This document shows positions 50,306 to 63,584 of a stretch of DNA of 64,000 nucleotides, piece by piece. This stretch comes from Lojkania enalia. Taxonomy: Eukaryota; Ascomycota; Dothideomycetes; Pleosporales. Location of the stretch: assembly GCA_010094045.1 (NCBI GenBank), contig ML986638.1:194412-258411 (forward strand), read 5' to 3'. The notes under the pieces were generated by a model. The model was not told where the DNA came from. It made no database searches and was given only the letters and a program-made list of their open reading frames with translations. The number at the start of each line of letters is the position of its first letter. Within the stretch, counting starts at the first letter, position 1. The translations under genes were made by a program, and so were the position numbers.

Positions 50306-51829
50306 CTTAAATAAAGTCGCCTAAAATAACTATAATATAATAGTAAAGTTCTATAGAAGATTAAAAATAGAAATAAGAAGAGTAATAATATATATAGAGT
50401 AACTATAGGACCTAGTATTATACTTCCAACTAATAAAAAGGATTAATAACAAACTATACTAGTTTAAAAATAAAGAAAGATAAGCATACTACTAAAGGAT
50501 ATACTTTTTAGTAAGAGCTACTAACGCAGGCGGACCCATAAATCTAAACGCTACTAGAGAAAAGAAGCCTAAGTTATAGGTAACTTAGGAAAAGAAGATT
50601 TAAAAAAAAGATATTAAGTACTACAACTGTTAGAAATTAGGATATATAGTAAAGGAATGTCGAAGCAAAAAGAAGGAAAGAAGAAACCGGCCTATAGAAG
50701 ATAAACCATAAGAAGCAGGTAAAGAAAAACTAGCCGTAACTATAGAATATAGAACCTTATATTAGTCCTTCTATAATAAAGACGAGTGTTAAATACACTA
50801 ACAACTTAAAGAAACTATAGGATATTAGCCTTAGAAGAAAATACAACTTACAGCAACGTAGAAACGTATAAAAAGATAGCTAGAAGAAGTTTAAGAAATA
50901 TTAGACAAGGATAAAGAAATAAATACTCTATTATAAATAGAAGAAACTACTACTAGAGTACTAACACCTAAACTAGTATTTAGAGTATATTCTATATACC
51001 AACGAGGAATAATCGAGTATAAATAGGGAACCCCGGCTTTTATAGCCATCCTATAAGAGGAACTACCTATAAGGTTCTATAATAAAAATAGACTAGAATA
51101 AAATATTGTTAACGTTTATAAAGAATAGCAAAATATCTACCCTAAGAAAATCTACTTCTTATACTTCTAAAAATAGATAGAAACTATAAAAGTAGTAGAA
51201 GGGTACTTTAATATAATAGATTAAGATAAGGCTGCGTATATAGTATAGAAAGTAGTAGCCTTCTTATAAAGCGAAGTACTAGTAAAATACTAGATATTAA
51301 AAGCGTCACAATATAAATAAGAATAGAATTACTAGGTTAGGGAAGATAATAACCTCTATATAAACTAACACTACCTAGCATATTTTAAGATAGTATAGAT
51401 ATTATGTATTAAACGACAGTATAAGACCTACTAAGGAAGAAAGGAAAACACAAGTATATAGCTAAGACAACTAAACGAAAATAAAGTACTAGGAAGTCCT
51501 ATAAAATAAGAAGCTATAATAGGATAGAAAGTTATTAAACAAACTTAAAACTACGCAGTATTTAAACCTAGACCTCTACTACCTAAAGTATATGTTAGGA
51601 GAAGGCTATAGTATAAATACCTAGAACGGAAATACCTGAAATATATATCTATAAAAGAAGTAATAGCCTACTAGTCTAAGATAACTTAGCTGTATAGAAA
51701 CGTAGGAGAATACTACCTTATAATACCCGGACGATACTACAGCTATAAAGTATATATACTTATTAATAGTAGAGTAATAAAGAATTTTATAGCTAGCAAC
51801 TATATTACTAGAAAAGGAATACCTATAAT
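50306..51829 (+). repeat. Copy 1 of a 1524 bp duplication flanking the gap
   Basis: Ends exactly at the N run and appears identical to 51840..53363 throughout all the lines I compared. In a RIP-prone genome a real old duplication would have diverged, so this is best read as the end of one contig. Confidence 0.9.
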
Positions 51830-51839
51830 NNNNNNNNNN
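51830..51839. other. Assembly gap (10 N)
   Basis: A run of exactly ten N, a common placeholder for a gap of unknown size, lies inside the Gypsy element between two copies of the same sequence. Confidence 0.98.
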
Positions 51840-53363
51840 CTTAAATAAAGTCGCCTAAAATAACTATAATATAATAGTAAAGTTCTATAGAAGATTAAAA
51901 ATAGAAATAAGAAGAGTAATAATATATATAGAGTAACTATAGGACCTAGTATTATACTTCCAACTAATAAAAAGGATTAATAACAAACTATACTAGTTTA
52001 AAAATAAAGAAAGATAAGCATACTACTAAAGGATATACTTTTTAGTAAGAGCTACTAACGCAGGCGGACCCATAAATCTAAACGCTACTAGAGAAAAGAA
52101 GCCTAAGTTATAGGTAACTTAGGAAAAGAAGATTTAAAAAAAAGATATTAAGTACTACAACTGTTAGAAATTAGGATATATAGTAAAGGAATGTCGAAGC
52201 AAAAAGAAGGAAAGAAGAAACCGGCCTATAGAAGATAAACCATAAGAAGCAGGTAAAGAAAAACTAGCCGTAACTATAGAATATAGAACCTTATATTAGT
52301 CCTTCTATAATAAAGACGAGTGTTAAATACACTAACAACTTAAAGAAACTATAGGATATTAGCCTTAGAAGAAAATACAACTTACAGCAACGTAGAAACG
52401 TATAAAAAGATAGCTAGAAGAAGTTTAAGAAATATTAGACAAGGATAAAGAAATAAATACTCTATTATAAATAGAAGAAACTACTACTAGAGTACTAACA
52501 CCTAAACTAGTATTTAGAGTATATTCTATATACCAACGAGGAATAATCGAGTATAAATAGGGAACCCCGGCTTTTATAGCCATCCTATAAGAGGAACTAC
52601 CTATAAGGTTCTATAATAAAAATAGACTAGAATAAAATATTGTTAACGTTTATAAAGAATAGCAAAATATCTACCCTAAGAAAATCTACTTCTTATACTT
52701 CTAAAAATAGATAGAAACTATAAAAGTAGTAGAAGGGTACTTTAATATAATAGATTAAGATAAGGCTGCGTATATAGTATAGAAAGTAGTAGCCTTCTTA
52801 TAAAGCGAAGTACTAGTAAAATACTAGATATTAAAAGCGTCACAATATAAATAAGAATAGAATTACTAGGTTAGGGAAGATAATAACCTCTATATAAACT
52901 AACACTACCTAGCATATTTTAAGATAGTATAGATATTATGTATTAAACGACAGTATAAGACCTACTAAGGAAGAAAGGAAAACACAAGTATATAGCTAAG
53001 ACAACTAAACGAAAATAAAGTACTAGGAAGTCCTATAAAATAAGAAGCTATAATAGGATAGAAAGTTATTAAACAAACTTAAAACTACGCAGTATTTAAA
53101 CCTAGACCTCTACTACCTAAAGTATATGTTAGGAGAAGGCTATAGTATAAATACCTAGAACGGAAATACCTGAAATATATATCTATAAAAGAAGTAATAG
53201 CCTACTAGTCTAAGATAACTTAGCTGTATAGAAACGTAGGAGAATACTACCTTATAATACCCGGACGATACTACAGCTATAAAGTATATATACTTATTAA
53301 TAGTAGAGTAATAAAGAATTTTATAGCTAGCAACTATATTACTAGAAAAGGAATACCTATAAT
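51840..53363 (+). repeat. Copy 2 of the 1524 bp duplication flanking the gap
   Basis: Begins at the first base after the N run and ends where unique sequence resumes. It has the same length and content as copy 1, and sequence runs on past its end into the pol region. Confidence 0.9.
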
Positions 53364-56300
53364 ACGACTAGAATAACCTTATATAATTTAAACTATAGAA
53401 GGGAAAGATTTCTAGAAGAAGGTTATATATACTATAGAACCAGGAGAATTCGAAATTCCAGGAACAACCTAATAAGGACAAATATTCTAAATTATAGAGA
53501 TTACCGACTATAATATTATCCTAGAAATTCTATAGTTAAGAAAAGAAAACCCTTAGATAAATTAGTAAACGGGACGAATTATTCTTAAAAACTCTAGTTA
53601 ACTAATTAAAGAATAACTCGCTGTAATAGTAAAAGAAGTAGTAAAAGAAACATTCCTAATAGGAAACGTATTATATAGTATACCTAAAGAATACTAATAT
53701 TTAATAAAATAACTTTAAGAACTACTATAATACCTACCTAAATATAGAGAATACAACTATAAAATTAAACTATAACTAGAAAAAGAACCTAGATACAGAC
53801 CAATATATAGCCTAATACTAAGGGAAACAGAGGCTCTAGAATAATATATAGACGAACACCTAAAGAAAGGAATAATTAGAGAATCGAACTTACTAGTAGT
53901 ATACTCTATACTCTTCGTAGATAAGAAAGGAATAACCGACCTATAAATATATATTGATTATCGCACCCTTAACAACATTATAATTAAGGATTAATATCCT
54001 TTACCACTTATTTGTAACTTAAGAAACTAATTAAGAGAAGCTACTATCTTTATAAAATTAGACATCTAGAACGCGTACTATTAAATCTGTATTAAAGAAG
54101 GAGACAAATAGAAAATAGTATTTAGAATAAAAAAGAGACTCTTTAAATATCTAGTTATACTATTTAAACTTACTAATATACCAGCTACCTTCTAAAAACG
54201 AATTAATAAGGTACTAAAACCCTACCTTAAACGATTCTATATAGTATATTTAGACGATATCCTCGTGTATTTAAAAATAAAACAGGAATATAAGAAATAT
54301 ATCGAATAAGTACTACGTGTATTATAAGTAGTAAAACTATACCTTAAAGTAAAGAAGTGCGAATTTTATACTATAAGAATAAACTACTTAGGATTTATTA
54401 TTAAACTAGAACAACTATAAATAGATCTAAATAAATTAGTAGTAATTAGAAACTAGCTAATTTTAAAATTAATTAAAGATGTCTAATCCTTTATAGAATT
54501 TTATAACTTCTATTAAACCTTTATTAACGATTAGAGCGATATAACTACACCCCTAACTTAACTATTAAAGAAAGATATTACCTTTATATAGAGAAATAAA
54601 TAAGAAAAAGCCTTCTAAGAAGTTAAGAAATAATTTTAGTAAGAACTAGTACTAAAATTCTACAACCTAGAAAAGAAAGCTCTTATAGAAACTAACGCAT
54701 TAGGAATAAGAATAGCTAGAATCCTTATATAAATCTACAATAGAAAACGACACCTAGTAGTATACTATTTACGAAAACTTATACTAGTAGAGATAAATTA
54801 TAATATATATAACTAAGAACTTCTAGCTATCGTAGCATGCTTTAAAGAATAGCATATATACCTATAAGAAGTAAAATAGTAAACCGAAGTCTATTGCGAT
54901 TATAAGAACCTTACTACCTTCCTTACTACTAAAACTCTTACCCCTAGACAAGTTAGATAGTTATAAGAACTAGCTATATTCGATTTTAAGATTATCTATA
55001 TTAGCAGAAAACAGAATTAAAGAGTAGATATACTAAGTAGACTACCGGGATATAAGTAAGAGAAAGGAACTACAGCTATACTACTAAAAAGATAATAAGA
55101 TAGAAGTATAGTATATAATTACCTATAACTCGTAGTAATAACTATTATTAAAGAAGTAAGCTGGATAATACTAATTAGATCAGTAATAGACAGAATACCC
55201 GAAAAACTCTAAGAATAAGAACTAGAATAGATAGACGGACTACTATACGTCTACAATTAAATCTATATACTAGTTAAAGTTAGAAAAGAATTTATTAGGC
55301 AATTCTACGAAGCCCCTACCTATAGATACTAAGGAATAAAAAAAATACTAGAACGAATCCTTAGAGGATTCTACTTTCCTAAAGTAAGGGAATAGATAAA
55401 GAATATATTACGAGAATATATAGACTACTACTAAAATAAACCTAATAGATATATACCCTATAGACTATTATAAAACCTAGAAACACCTACTAGACTATAG
55501 ACGGAAATTACTATAGACTTTATCGTTAAGCTACTAAAGTTAAAAAACTACCCTAAGAGAGAAGTATATAACTCTATTATAATAATTATAGATAGACTTA
55601 TAAAGTATACCTACTTTATTCTCTATAATAAAGTATTATTAGTAGAATAAGTTGTAAATATCTTCTTAAGATAGATTGTAGTACAGTATAGAGTACTCTA
55701 GAAGATAATTATAGACCGAGATACTAAGTTTACTTTAAAATTTTAGTAGATAATTATAAACTTACTAGGAATTAAATATAAACTATCTACAGTATTTTAT
55801 CTATAGATAGATAGGTAGATAGAGTAAATAAATTAAATAGTAGAACAATACCTAAGATGCTACTTTAACTACTAATAGAATAATTAGGTAGTACTACTAC
55901 TAATAGTATAACTCGCGTATAATAGTACTATATATAGTATAACTAGAGTATTACTATTTATAGCAAATTATAAATATAAACTAAAAATCTATAATACCCT
56001 AATTAAAGCAGTATTATAGGTACTATAGATATAGGAACAAGTCGAGATTATCTAATAAACGTAAGACTTATTAAAGAAAGACCTCTAATTCCTATAATAT
56101 ACTATAAAGAAATACTATAATAAAAAATATAAATAACTACCTTACTTTAAAAAGGGAGAAAAAGTTTAGCTACTAAGACGAAATATTTAAAGTAAACAAC
56201 TAAGCAGTAAACTAGACTATATTAAAATCGGACTATATAAGATAGAAGAATAAATATCACCCGTAAACTATCAACTCAAACTACCTACGACTATAAAAAT

Positions 56301-57221
56301 CCACCCAACCTTCTATATCGTACTTATAGAAAAGGCACCCTAAAATGCTAAACTAGTAGTATATAATATAGACGTATACGGAGAAGATTAAGAATAGAAA
56401 GTTAAGGAGATAATAAAATATAGGATATAGAATAGTAAATAATACTATCTAATTAAATAGTTAGGAATAGACGAATACAGGAACCTATAGAGTAATATCT
56501 AGGAACTAGAAGAAAACCTCAGCCTTGCAGCGTTGCAGGTATATTATAGAACCCAAATTTACGAAGAAAACCTAGAGATAGAGTAGTAGGATCGAACGAT
56601 ATTAGCTATATTACGGGAGGCGACTTCGCCTCAGGAAGAAGACCCGCCTTACAATCTACCTCTTTCTCTTCCTTAAGCTGCTCCTATATATATTTATAAC
56701 CCTCTATCTACCTATACTTTACTTATTTGTAAATTTTCTAAAGATGCTAGATCTTTGTGTAAGCTGCTACTACTTTATTAAGAAGTTATTCTAACTCTTC
56801 CTAGGCTAGGCGAATCTCCTCTTCTAGCTTTACAACTTCAGTATCCCGCTTTACTACTAGGAAGAATTAGAAACGAACTAGTATTACGGGACTATAATAT
56901 ATAAGTAATCTAAGTATTATAATCCGTATTATATAACAAACGTATACTAGTATAAAGGTACTCTAAATAATATAACTTTTTAGGTATCTCCTTCTTATCT
57001 ACCTTATAAGTTAACCCCTTATAGAAATACTAGAAATAAAGTATAATCGTTTCGCCTGAACGGTCTATATAATTAGTATAATAGTACCTACTTAGGGTTA
57101 AGCGACGAAGGGGAGGTATTAGAAATATATATAGCCTCAGCGGAAATAGTATACTAACCCTACTATATACTAGCTTAGAATGGGAAAATTCTCGGGCCGA
57201 GAGCTTAGAGGGGGAAGGTAG

Positions 57222-57590
57222 TATTATAGATATCTTTATAGTAAACTCTATACTAGACCTGATTGAGATTTAGGACTCTATATAGCTAGAAGAATAAGGC
57301 TAATATAAGATATATAACATACTTAGTAGCTTAGTTAACTAAGTAACTAAGTATACTTAGTAGCTTAGTTAACTAAGTAACTGAGTAAGAGAAAATAATA
57401 AGGGAACTAAATTATATTTAATAACCTTACAACTCCGATCTTTATAGCTCCTTATAGTTAACTTAAATATCCTTCGCATACTCTACTTATATACTTCTAT
57501 TATAAGTCTATAAGAATAATATACCTCGCAGCATGTGATTACTCTTAGTTATTACTCTACCCTATACCTGGCCAATCGGAGGTTATTATA
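57222..57590 (+). repeat. 3' LTR of the Gypsy element (369 bp)
   Basis: Full-length partner of the LTR at 49183..49551, preceded by the polypurine tract and followed by target-site copy CACGA. It ends TTATTATA, where the less mutated family copy has CTGTTACA. Confidence 0.9.
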
Positions 57591-57595
57591 CACGA

Positions 57596-57791
57596 AAAGC
57601 TTTATCTTTTTACTTATCTTATCCTACCCCCGGTTCTACCCCTTTTCCTATCCGTATATAGTTATATACTCCCTTATAAGTAACTCGGTAGTTTTTCTAT
57701 ATCCTTTTATATAAGGCCTATAGGTGTTAATAGAATTTCTAGGTCCCTAATCCCCTATATACTTCTATATACTTCTAAGTAGATTTATACT
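57596..57791. other. Spacer between the two retrotransposons
   Basis: About 196 bp of AT-rich sequence between the two target-site duplications. If the Gypsy element jumped into the pogo remnant, transposase sequence should continue here, but the frame read across the empty site shows no similarity that I can see. Confidence 0.4.
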
Positions 57792-57796
57792 ATATT

Positions 57797-58000
57797 TGTA
57801 GTAAGAGGCGAATCTTGTCTTAGGGAGGGAGATAAGAAGCTGAACTAGTTGATTAAAGATAGCTAGCGGGCCATATTTATATATATAAAAAAGGGGTATA
57901 TTAGCTAATATCTAGCGTAATATCCGGCGTAATATCGACCGTAATATCGTACGTTAATATTTAATACAGCTCGGTAGACTAGCCGAAAATCCCTATAATA
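57797..58000 (-). repeat. 3' LTR of the Copia element (204 bp)
   Basis: Matches 63585..63788 over its whole length with scattered C/T and G/A differences. On the plus strand it reads TGTAGTAAG to CTATAATA, the last CA having become TA. Confidence 0.85.
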
Positions 58001-61000
58001 TACCCCCCTAGCTTTAACTACAAAAGAGAAGCTGCGTCGAAAAAATAAAGGTAGATACTATACTAAAAGAGGTAAATTATATAGAGTAACTAGTAGTAGA
58101 GTTAAGTATATTTGCAGAAATATTAATTTAGATTACCCTCTAAAATTCTTATTAGTAATCGATTTATTTAGTTAATAGAAATTCCTGAGATTCGATTCTA
58201 GCTAAAATATCTTCTATTTTCAGTTACTTAATAAACCTTTAGTATTATTACGGCTGTAGAACTTTTATAAAGCTATTAGCTAGTATTAGATTTATTAGTT
58301 GCCAACTGATTATAAGTCTCTACTCTACTACTTCTTAATATAGCTAGTACTAGTATATATCTATATAGCGAAGTTTGGTATTAAAACGCTTAGATAGCTT
58401 ATTTATAATATCTACTATTTATTAATTATTGTAAAGTAGTACTAGTTATATATTAATATGGAAGTGTAGTAAGGCGAAGGCCTTCTACTACTACTCTATT
58501 TCTAATCCGGCAACTAATAGTACTAATAATTCTACTTTAGTAGTCGATTTTATAACTATACGCTAAATTAAAGCTTTCTAATTAATTAGTATCCTAAAAA
58601 GTTAAAATATATAGTTATAAAAACTTTAACAAGTATTAGAATTATTACTAAAGGCTATATTAGATATACTATAGAATAGTAATTACTCTATAGGATTAAT
58701 ATAATTAGTATTACTACTCTAGCTAATAGTAGAGGTATTTTATATATTATTAGCTGTTACTATAATTGCTAAGTACTTCGTACTAATTAGATATTATTAT
58801 ACCCTTAAGGTAGTATTAATATAATAATTATTAGGGTTCTAGAGGTATTATAATAATATTAAGTACGCTCGCGTGATATTAGAGTATATAAAAACTATAA
58901 TCTAAGCTAGACAACTAATTAGTTATTAGTAGTAAGATATTCTATTAGAGGATTCCTTAGTAGCGGCTAGTAGTATATTCTTATATAGAGGCGTACTTAG
59001 CGTCTTCTTATTAACCGTAATATTAAATCGCGCTGCTACCTTATTAATAAATAAGTCTTATAGCAGCTAAGTCTTATACTACTATATATCGCGTATAACT
59101 TAAACTCTTAGAAACTAATTTAGATCTCTAAGAAATCGAAGTTTATATTTATTACTTAATTGCAATTTAAATTTCTGCTTAGTAGAGATATTTAATAGAT
59201 AAACTAGAATTATAATATTATTAATATAAAAGAAGACAATTAGCTTATTATTTATATATAAGTAAGATATTCCTAGTACTATTTTAAGGTCTAATTACCT
59301 TAGAGTCCTATCTAGCTTATAATACTAAAATTTCGGAGTATCTTTAAAGCTATATATAGTTTTCTATAGTTATAGATATTTCCTATATTTATATACGAAA
59401 CCTTCTAGTATATAGATATATATCAACCTATCTAATCGGCAGTTAAAGAACGTATTAACAATATTAAACTGGTATATATCGAGTTTAAAATAAGTTGCAA
59501 TTAATATTAGAAAGTAAAAGGTTTATATAGCTAGTATAGCAGTATAGGTATCTCTCTATTAAGATTACAGATCGCTGCGTATAACTAATCTAGCCTTAAA
59601 TTTATATAGAAAACCGTTCTTATTAAATTTATATACGAATACCTATATTACTAGAAGAATTTTAGTAGAGTCTTAGAGGATTATTACCTTTTACCAGGTA
59701 TCTATATCCTCCTACTTCTATAACTCAGTATAATAGGCCTTATAGAAGCTAGTATTAAAAGAGTAATTCTTTAGATTCTTATAGTACTTTAGTTCTAGTA
59801 GAAGCTGATTACGATAATATTTTCTAATAGTATAAGTTTCCTTTATATAATTTGCTAGTATTAGCTTACTATTAGATAGTACTGTAAAGATTATAAAATA
59901 TAACTAAAGCGGCCTACGGCTGTATAGAAACCTACCTCTCTAAATTATATTATCCCTTAATATTTAGCTACTAATTTCTTCCCTCTATAGGGTATTATTT
60001 GTTCTTCTTAAGAGTATAGAAGTATAAGAAGGTGATAGTTACCATCCTTATAGTAAATTATTACTAAACGCAGTATCCTTACTATCTACTAGTAGTATTA
60101 TAAGAGCATCCTAATTTCTTAGTACTAGTACTAGTATTAATTCTAGTATTAGAAGTCTCTAATTACTAGTAATATCGTCGATTTATTCTTTAAAAATAGT
60201 ATTCTCCTGCTAATAGGCCTTCTTACTAATTAAATTGCCTGCTGACTTAGTAAAGATATCTTAATTAGGCAGCTAATTCTTATAGATCGCTTCTACGACT
60301 TTAATTATTTTATCGTTACTACTATTAATAGAGCTCTTAATATTGTTAATTTGAAAAAGAATCTTCTCTAGGGATTCTTTTAGTAGATATTCCTCCTCCT
60401 TACTAGATATAATATTACTAAATATAACGTCCCTAGTATTAAATACCCGTTTTAGTTTTAGAATCAGCACTCGGTATATATTTATACTCCTATATTATAA
60501 GAGTTTCCTAATTAGTACCTGTAATACTAGTTTATTACCTTTTAATAGAGTTTTATCTAAAACGTATACTCGCGATTCTATAACTTAAAGGTAAGTAAGA
60601 AATAGTTTATAGCTAAAAATAGCTTTATATAAGGTTTTAAATCGAAGGCTTATAATCGGCGTTCTATTAAGTAGGTATATTACTATATAAGCTAATTTAT
60701 TAGTATATTTATTAGAGATATTATCTTTTATTATAAGAGCGCGCGTGCGGGTTATAATTTAGTACTCTACTTATTTTACTAGGCTATTCTACTTAGGTAT
60801 ACGAGGCGCGCGAGCTTTAATTACAATTTCTTAATTAAATAATACTTCTATAAGTTCTAAAAAGTTTAAGTTGTTATCTATATAGATATATACGATCTTT
60901 CTTTTATACTGTTATTTAATTTTTACTAACAGTATTTTAAAGGCTTTTACGAGGGTAGATTTTAACTAATTATATATTATAAATCCCTTATACTACTAGG

Positions 61001-63584
61001 ACACCTAATTAACTATATAAAATAGGTATCTCTTACTATTATAGTACCTCTTATAATCTTTCTAAAGTTATATAATATTAATTATAATTCTCTTAAATAG
61101 TTTAGTAGCCGGGTAAAACTAATTATACTAGCTAATCTATTATAATAACTTCGCTTATATATATATCTAGCAATCTTACTATACTAGTATTTCCTAATTA
61201 CTTAACTAGATACCTTTAGCTACCTAAAGTAGGATTAATACTAAATCTCTACCTAGATAGTCTAATAATTAGTACGCTTTAGTTGAAGAAATAATTTATA
61301 CTAGTTGCTAGTAATAGAAGAGCTTTTCCTTAATTACTACAACTATCTTATATCCGGAAAGCGAATTGAGTAGAGGCCTTTTTACTAGATCTACGTCTAG
61401 TAGCTAGTAGCTGTTAAACAACTCTAAATAACAAACGATATTATAGTAATTATACTAGTAAAGGTAATCTCTACCTAAGTTAAACTAGATACTTTATTTT
61501 CTATTTCTAATTAGGGCTATTATATTAGTTAGTAACTAAGGGATATAAGCAACTTCTATTAGCTTAATATTCCTTAGGCCTGTAGGAGAATTAATTATAA
61601 TTACAATAGTACCCTATTCTAATATAAGGTATATACTTGTAACAGCCCTTCTAATTGGCCTAGTGCAGAGCGGGGTAATAACTAAGAGTGATTACGTGCT
61701 GCGAAGTGTATTATTCTTATAAGCTTATAATAGAAGTGCGTAAGTAGGGTGTGTAAAAGATATTTAAGTTGACTATAAAGAGCTATAAAGATTGGAGTCG
61801 TGAGGTTGTTAAATACAATTTAGTTCCCTTATTATTTTCCTGCTTAGTTATTCAGTTAACTGAGCTACTGAGTATACTTAGTTACTTAGTTAGCTGAGCT
61901 ACTGAGCACGTTACGTGCCTTATACTAGCCTTATTCTTCCAGCTATATAGAGTCCTAGATCTTAATTGGGTCTAGTACGGGGGTTCTAGTAAAGATGCCT
62001 GTAATAATACTACCTCCCGCAGCAATTTTATCTTTAGAATTTACTATCTAAGTAGTCTATTAATTAAAAGCCTTAGAGTTGTATATATAAATATTAGAAC
62101 CTAGATTAAGTATCTACCGATTTAGGATACTAGTCTCTTCTTTCTTAGGGGTAGTACTTGCTGAAAAATTGCCCCTTTAAATTACCTAGGTATTTCTCTA
62201 GAGGCTAGTAGCTTTTATAGAGGCTTTACTATTAAACGAGAATTTCGACTTCTTATATTTTTCTATATTTACCTTTAGAGCATTTTTTTTCCTCTAGTTA
62301 TTTCTATTTAAGATATTATCTTAGGCTTTTAGTATTTTCTAATCTAGTACCTAGTTTAGTAGTCTAATTAATTTATTTACGTACTCGCAATTACTCTAGA
62401 AATACTACTTCTTATAGAAGTAGGGTAGTAGAGTATATAATCATGAACTAGATTTTTCTTAAAACTACTATATAGTACTATCAGAATTTACTTAAAGAAT
62501 TAATAGATATTATAAAGCTATAAATAAGTTAAGTATCTTCTATAGATTAAAATATCTATAGTAATTAGTATATCAGTATACTAATTATTTAATTGTAGGA
62601 ATCGGTTAATTAATCCTACCTAGTTTATTTTTAGTGTTAATCGGTACTATATAGATTAGCGCCTACACCTCATCTTTTTTAGCAACTATTAGAAGAAAAT
62701 CCTTTTCTACTCTAAGGCCCTAAACTTCTACTAAGCTAGCAGCCTTAGCACGATAGATTACCTAATTCTACTAATTTAGCTACTTCTCTACCTCTCTATT
62801 AGTTAGGTACTTAAGGAGAGCTTAATATTCCTTCTAGATTAGTTACTCTCTTAACTTAATAGTAGGCGCTAACTTTTCCTATAAGATTCTAAGAATCTTA
62901 TAACTAGTTATATTATCGCTAAATATTACTTTATATTAAGGCGATATTGTTGTTAAGATATTACTATATATAGTATAGAGAGCGTTGTTAATCTTAATCT
63001 AATCCTTCCTCTATTAGTTATACTAGTTCCTTACCCAGTTCTAATCTGTTATTTATATCGAGGTTATCTCCTTATATATAACTCTGCTAGAGGGGTATCT
63101 TTCTATTTCCCCTTCTAGATTTATCTTCGGGGTCCGGAACTTATCTATATTAAAGAGGGGAGGTTCTAGCCTATAGATTTTAACCTTTTTAGGAGGTACG
63201 CTTAGATTTAAATATTCCTATACCCTCAGCCTACTAGCTATTAATTTACGCTGCTTAAGCTAATCCTCCTAATTACTAGGAGTACTAAGTATCTTCTTCT
63301 TAAATATAGCTATAGAGGAGTATGCAACTATTATAATACTAGAAATATACTAGGATATATTAATACTAGAGAATAAAATAGCCTTAAATATGATACAGTA
63401 TATTAATAGGCTTATAAAGTGTAGAATTTACACGTAATTCTAATAGCTAAGTACCTAAAGATTGTTAGTAAACGATAAAGATAATAATATTGTGATATTA
63501 CGATACTAAATAAAAAGGAGCGATATTAATTATAATATATAAATTGAGTTGCAGCTATTTTAGTGCAGTAACCGGGCTTATAAC
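58001..63584 (-). pseudogene. Copia gag-pol remnant with many stop codons
   Basis: The minus-strand translation near 60.75-60.95 kb gives the Copia integrase core end (QYKRKIV, IDNNLNFLELIEVLFN, KARAPRIP, NSLVK, ITRTRALI) with TAA where CAA is expected. The segment 60273..60470 retains NTRDVIF, the conserved block after integrase. Near 59210-59245 is FYINNIIILVY, matching the reverse transcriptase active site YVDD with both Asp codons turned to Asn (G-to-A). The gag part (62.0-63.5 kb) is too degraded for me to align with confidence. No product is possible. Confidence 0.82.
61638..62006 (-). repeat. Solo LTR of the Gypsy family nested in the Copia element
   Basis: Exactly 369 bp, the reverse complement of the Gypsy LTR family above, and flanked by a perfect 5 bp target duplication ATACT (61633-61637 and 62007-62011). 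It is clearly less AT-shifted than the two Gypsy LTRs and preserves the family end TGTAACAG. A solo LTR arises by recombination between the two LTRs of a full element, so a whole element once sat here. Confidence 0.9.

Larger units (their letters stand above)
49552..57221 (+). pseudogene. Gypsy gag-pol remnant with many stop codons
   Basis: Conceptual translation shows a CCHC zinc-knuckle pattern near 50619-50660 (YNC, KLGY, KEC) with Tyr at positions where Cys and His are expected, as RIP would give. Reverse transcriptase is visible near 53950 (DYRTLNN) and 54244 (YLDDILVY, intact active site). RNase H to connection sequence lies near 54890-55070 (DYKNLTTFL, SRKQN, VDILSRLPGY). Integrase lies near 55500 (DFIVKL), and a C-terminal block near 56310 (HPTFYIVLIEKAP). 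All open stretches are broken by TAA/TAG. The knuckle appears a second time near 52153 because of the duplicated block. Confidence 0.88.
49183..57590 (+). mobile_element. Full-length Ty3/Gypsy LTR retrotransposon, RIP-mutated
   Basis: Bounded by two 369 bp LTRs. The 5 bp flanks are TACGA (49178-49182) and CACGA (57591-57595), a target-site duplication differing by one C-to-T change. A purine tract (gagggggaaggtag) directly precedes the 3' LTR, setting the orientation. The order reverse transcriptase, RNase H, integrase is that of the Gypsy superfamily. Every reading frame is full of TAA and TAG codons where CAA, CAG or TGG would be expected, so no protein can be made. The apparent length of 8408 bp includes a 10-N gap and a 1524 bp duplicate that is probably an assembly artefact; without them the element would be 6874 bp. 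Confidence 0.9.

Noticed and set aside
50306..53363. A genuine tandem duplication within the Gypsy element
   Set aside because: The copies look identical, including RIP changes, and meet exactly at a 10-N placeholder, so an unmerged contig overlap is simpler.
49552..63584. Reassigned stop codons or a non-standard genetic code in the AT-rich half
   Set aside because: Stops fall where Gln and Trp codons are expected in retroelement proteins, and Asp and Cys codons are also changed, all by C-to-T or G-to-A. RIP explains this, and neighbouring genes use the standard code.
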